Assembly: GCF_932526225.1 (NCBI RefSeq)
Contig: NC_064040.1
Span: 2,297,501-2,361,500, forward strand
DNA length: 64,000 nt
Direction of reading: 5' to 3'
From: Nematostella vectensis
Lineage: Eukaryota > Cnidaria > Anthozoa > Actiniaria > Edwardsiidae
Below are positions 60,036 through 64,000 of the stretch, piece by piece. Under the pieces are notes generated by a model. The model was given only the letters and a program-made list of their open reading frames with translations, ran no database searches and was not told the origin of the DNA. A program made the position numbers and the translations under genes. Position 1 is the first letter of the stretch, and each line of letters opens with the position of its first letter.

Positions 60036-63000
60036 ATATACTGTAAAAACATGTGAGTAGAAAACAGTCAATAGCCATGGAGTTTTCAGTGTGTTGTACA
60101 TGTTATACATGTTTTAGGATTTACCTAATTACTTACAGTATTTTTTTAAATAGAATTTTTTACTTGTATAATTTAGATGAGTAATACATACTTTTTATAG
60201 TATGTTGTAGAACTCGTCTCGTTCCTCCTAAATAACAATCAAAATTATGTTTGTTATTATCTTCGTGCAAAGGAACCTACAGTAGTTTTTTAATCAGATA
60301 ATTGTTTTTCCTTCAACACTCCCCTGTTATTTCAACAGCTCTCCCTTGAGTTTGCTTGTCTTAGAAATAGACCTTGTTTGATAAACAAAGACATGTTACC
60401 CACTTATTCAATAATAGGTAACAACTGCAATATTGTACTGTATGAAAAGAGTGCCCCTCCCCCTTCTAATGTTGACATCAGTAAATCTAGCAAGCTCATT
60501 TTGCTAGATGTATGATGTATACCAGGCTTGTATCCTCCAGGTCCATTTCCATACTCCGTGAAGACTTCTGAAACCATCTTGGATGCCATTACGGAATTGA
60601 CCCGGAGACCCGGAGAAAAATTCACGAGGGGGAGGGCCAGTCAACACTCCTCTCCCCAAAGTCAGACGGTTGTTTGGATGGTCTGTTTTTTTTTTTTTTT
60701 TTTTCTTATTTTTCCGAAAACTACGCAGGAGTGAGAGGGGTTAAGCACTACGAAAAAAAAAAATTGAATAGAAAAAAAAAAAAAAAAAAGAAAAAGAAAA
60801 AAGGCCATTGGCATAGGATCGAACCCGACCTGAAAAACAAAACGGAAACCATACATACGGATTACCCAATCGGTATGGCAGCACAAGGCTTTTACGGAAG
60901 GCTGTAAAGAACCCGAAGGCCCCAAGCACCGATATTTCCGGCGAATATGCTGTACAACACTCTTGCAAGGTATTCCGACCCGCGCATTAATGGGGAGGAC
61001 AATAACCAGGATCCCAGGCCTGTAATACGGTTACGCCACGCACAGCTCGCTGAGATAGAGGATGAAAAAAATACAGGTCTATTTGGGCGTCTTGAGTCCC
61101 TTGGGGGCTCGCTATGTCGGCGCGTGGCATCGTAACGCACGGGCGCATTGTTTTTTATCGTGTACAGGACATCAAACAAGCGAAGAAAGAAAAACGTTTT
61201 TTTTTTTGGGAACCGTTTTTTTATATCATGCAAAAAGCGAAAATAAATAGAAATAAATAAAGTGCGATTTGGCGATTCTGTTTTTCTTTGTAGAGCTTAT
61301 TAAGCTATTCACCGGCCTAAATATTCATAAAAGAAAATAAAAAATGCAATGAAGGACGTAAGGGGGAGAGGTTTGTAAAATCGCATAGAATATCGACAAA
61401 ATCCGCAATACTGTCTACGCTGACTAAGTATAGCTGTATTTCACTTTAACCCTTTCACTCCTGGGTACTTTTGAGCAACATTGTAAGAAAAACAGACTGA
61501 AAACAGAAACCTCCCCCCCTATTTCAAGTCCAACACTACCAGTTAAGCTAAGCTACCGCTGACCCAAGACGGTATGCCTTGAAGTTTCCAACAATGTACT
61601 GCGGTGCCTTTTCTTTGTAGCGACGGCACTGCTACAGCCTGTTGCTTACAACAGTTTTGCTTGTAATTTGCTTAAAAATTACAGCTTTTTCACATCTGGA
61701 GAGTGCCTTAGGACATCATGAAGTTTTTTTGGGCATAATTAATGCTGTGCTTATGGATGTTTGCACGCTGAGGTTGATTCAATGGGATAATTCCTTGTCT
61801 GGGCTTCACCAAGTGAGGAAGGAATTTTCTGGTGAATGGCCTCATAACTCTCCAATGTGGGCCATCTTTGCTACCCAACCTTATTCAAAAATTGTTTTCA
61901 GGCTTATTCTGGGTTCCTTGGACCTGGAAATGTTTTGTTTGGCTTCGGGGCAAAGAGACTTAAAAAAAAAACTGTTATGATTCTGGGGGAGGAGATTGCC
62001 CGCCTGTCTGTCAAGGTGTTTCCAAGACTCCCATGATGCAGTGCAGGCATGCAAAATAGGCTAACAATGGTGACTCGCTTCTAATGGAGGTTCTAGCATT
62101 GATTATTGTGACTGATTGCTGTAAAATGGGACCTGACGGAGCGCAATAAAGGTATCCATTGGTGACTTGATCTGTGTTTGCTTGTCTCTATTTGTAGTTC
62201 GGAATTTTGTGTCTTTTTTGGTAAGGAATGTTTCTAAGTTTAAGCATTTTATTACGAATTGGTCAGCAATTAAGGTTGATATTTTGACAAAAGAGTCGAT
62301 TCTATTACATTGCTAAGATGGGCTTTTGAAGGTCGTCTATGCCTTGGATGAATCTATGAGTATCCGGGTCTGGTGATGTTTAGTTTGCATTTTTGACGTT
62401 TTGGAGTTGGGCCTATATTTTACAGGCGTCTCAGGGTGTTATGGCAATGAAAGACTTAAAGGGACAGCGTCATGGTACTGCGCATGTCAGTGTTTATTGT
62501 AGGCTTTTAATCGCCTACAAATAGTTGAACTTTTTAAAAGCTGTCAATACCTTGTTAAAATAATATGCAATATTTTATTGAATGCAATATTTTATAGAAA
62601 CTACGTTTATTGACAGTTTGTGGTCATTTTCTTTGAATTTAAGTCCCCCACATGTACCAAAAGCTCATAAGTCAGTATTAGAGTTTACTAAATTTCATTG
62701 TGTCAGGGTCAGAGAGCTATTGAAAGCACTTACCATGGCACTGCCCCTTTGAATAGCTGTAAAAAAAAAAAAAAAGGGAAGAGAAAATAGCTGGATGGGG
62801 TCTCTGTTGGTTTTGTTTTAGTTTTAGTTTTCTTTTATTATAATTTTTTCTGGGGTGGGGGAAGGGGGAATTCAGCTTAAAATTGCCTGTGGTCAATTCA
62901 ACCAACTAAGCAACTAGTACAAAAGATGTTGGTTTTGCAGTCTTTTATTCAATACTTTCAAGGTTATCATGCAATTCTGTAGTTTGACTGGAAATATATA

Positions 63001-63375
63001 CTTTTTTTCTATTCATTTACAGTTCTATATGTACAGTGTGACCATAGTCATGATTACAATTATTTATAATAATTTTTACCCACTAACAGAAACCAACTTG
63101 ACTGCAAAAAACTCACTGTAAAGCATAAGATATTAGGCATTTCTTTCATGTGGCTGTGAGGTTGACCTGTCAACATCTACAGGGGCCACACTCAACTCGG
63201 AATCATAGGGGTCCATAAAAGCAAGGTGTCGCAGAACCTTTTCCTGCCTTCCTTACTCTCCTTCACCAGGAACACCTGTGCAGCCGACACCCTTAGGTGG
63301 ATGGGGTGCACAGGTGCTTTGGGTGTGGCCCTGAAGATGGCACAGTGACCACAAGATGTACCAGAATGAAATTGT
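60036..63375 (+). repeat. Array unit U19
   Basis: 3340 bases, the longest copy, with extra bases in the T and A runs of the homopolymer zone (about 60686-60789). Alleles 114 A, 960 A, 1860 C; 10-A tract. Private change C to T at 61152. Confidence 0.97.
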
Positions 63376-64000
63376 ATATACTGTAAAAACATGTGAGTAG
63401 AAAACAGTCAATAGCCATGGAGTTTTCAGTGTGTTGTACATGTTATACATGTTTTAGGATTTACCTAATTACTTACAGTATTTTTTTAAATAGAATTTTT
63501 TACTTGTATAATCTAGATGAGTAATACATACTTTTTATAGTATGTTGTAGAACTCGTCTCGTTCCTCCTAAATAACAATCAAAATTATGTTTGTTATTAT
63601 CTTCGTGCAAAGGAACCTACAGTAGTTTTTTAATCAGATAATTGTTTTTCCTTCAACACTCCCCTGTTATTTCAACAGCTCTCCCTTGAGTTTGCTTGTC
63701 TTAGAAATAGACCTTGTTTGATAAACAAAGACATGTTACCCACTTATTCAATAATAGGTAACAACTGCAATATTGTACTGTATGAAAAGAGTGCCCCTCC
63801 CCCTTCTAATGTTGACATCAGTAAATCTAGCAAGCTCATTTTGCTAGATGTATGATGTATACCAGGCTTGTATCCTCCAGGTCCATTTCCATACTCCGTG
63901 AAGACTTCTGAAACCATCTTGGATGCCATTACGGAATTGACCCGGAGACCCGGAGAAAAATTCACGAGGGGGAGGGCCAGTCAACACTCCTCTCCCCAAA
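63376..64000 (+). repeat. Array unit U20, cut by the window end
   Basis: The first 625 bases of a further copy. It carries 114 A and the rare 138 C allele otherwise seen only in U14. The cut is the window edge, not a biological end. Confidence 0.95.

Larger units (their letters stand above)
1..64000. repeat. Tandem macrosatellite array, about 3336-bp unit, at least 19.2 copies
   Basis: The same sequence recurs head to tail from the first to the last base. A fixed landmark ('atatactgtaaaaacatg') begins at 1, 3337, 6673, 10009, 13341, 16674, 20009, 23346, 26680, 30013, 33350, 36686, 40021, 43357, 46694, 50029, 53365, 56702, 60036 and 63376. Spacing is 3332 to 3340 bases, and most of the length difference lies in A or T runs. 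Substitutions are few per copy, so pairwise identity is very high. No LTR, terminal transposase gene or unit-flanking target duplication was seen. The array continues past both window edges. A multi-kilobase unit makes this a macrosatellite rather than a classical short satellite. Whether it is centromeric, sex-linked, B-chromosome or dispersed cannot be told from this window. Confidence 0.98.

Noticed and set aside
1-64000. Ribosomal DNA, 5S, histone or spliceosomal snRNA tandem array
   Set aside because: I looked for hallmark sequences of 5S, U1, U2, U4, U5, U6 and 7SL and for histone frames on both strands and found none.
1-64000. CRISPR array
   Set aside because: The repeat is 3.3 kb with no short repeats alternating with unique spacers.
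1-64000. Relationship to the 3.3-kb human D4Z4 macrosatellite
   Set aside because: Only the unit length is similar. There is no homeobox frame, and the base composition is quite different.
1-64000. Integrated virus or retroelement array
   Set aside because: No polymerase, integrase, capsid or envelope-like frame and no LTRs; the longest open frames are about 150 codons and uninformative.
1-64000. The array as a pure assembly artefact
   Set aside because: Units carry distinct private substitutions and shared variants in structured patterns, which simple duplication of one contig would not give. Copy number could still be wrong, and U1/U2 might be a false duplicate.

Overview
The window lies entirely inside one head-to-tail tandem array. 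A unit of about 3.34 kb is repeated 19 times in full (lengths 3332 to 3340 bases) plus 625 bases of a twentieth copy, all in the same orientation and differing mostly by single substitutions and homopolymer lengths. Both window edges cut the array, so the true copy number, the natural start of the unit and the flanks are not visible. Units are numbered U1 to U20 from window base 1, which is an arbitrary phase.

The DNA looks like a eukaryotic, probably animal, nuclear genome. It is AT-rich, has long A and T homopolymers, vertebrate-style AATAAA poly(A) signals with T/GT-rich downstream stretches, and pyrimidine-rich splice-acceptor-like sites, and it has no dense bacterial gene packing. A motif like 'aaccctttcactcctg' is, from memory only, common in stony-coral and sea-anemone genomes, so a cnidarian is a weak guess. 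I recognise no rRNA, 5S, U1-U6 snRNA, 7SL or histone gene, no intact tRNA, no transposase, reverse transcriptase or capsid, and no CRISPR.

Layout of one unit in U1 coordinates: (a) 1-368, AT-rich spacer; (b) 369-590, small minus-strand open frame with an ATG at 554; (c) 645-763, T/A homopolymer zone and the left arm of an imperfect inverted repeat; (d) 777-1175, CpG-dense block with a Pol III B-box-like motif and T6 stop at its edge on the minus strand; (e) 1176-1460, AT-rich spacer and the right inverted arm; (f) 1582-2130, plus-strand stretch resembling a terminal exon (acceptor, open frame, stop, AATAAA); (g) 2130-2880, non-coding spacer with hairpins and a short tandem duplication; (h) 3341 down to about 2885, minus-strand stretch resembling a terminal exon (acceptor, open frames, AATAAA).

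Nothing shows that these pieces make protein. The safest description is a homogenised macrosatellite that may carry decayed or non-coding transcription units. Shared substitutions give the best biological signal. Seven informative sites show that copies recombine (all four allele combinations occur for several site pairs) and that several variants recur three units apart, suggesting past duplication of blocks of about 10 kb.
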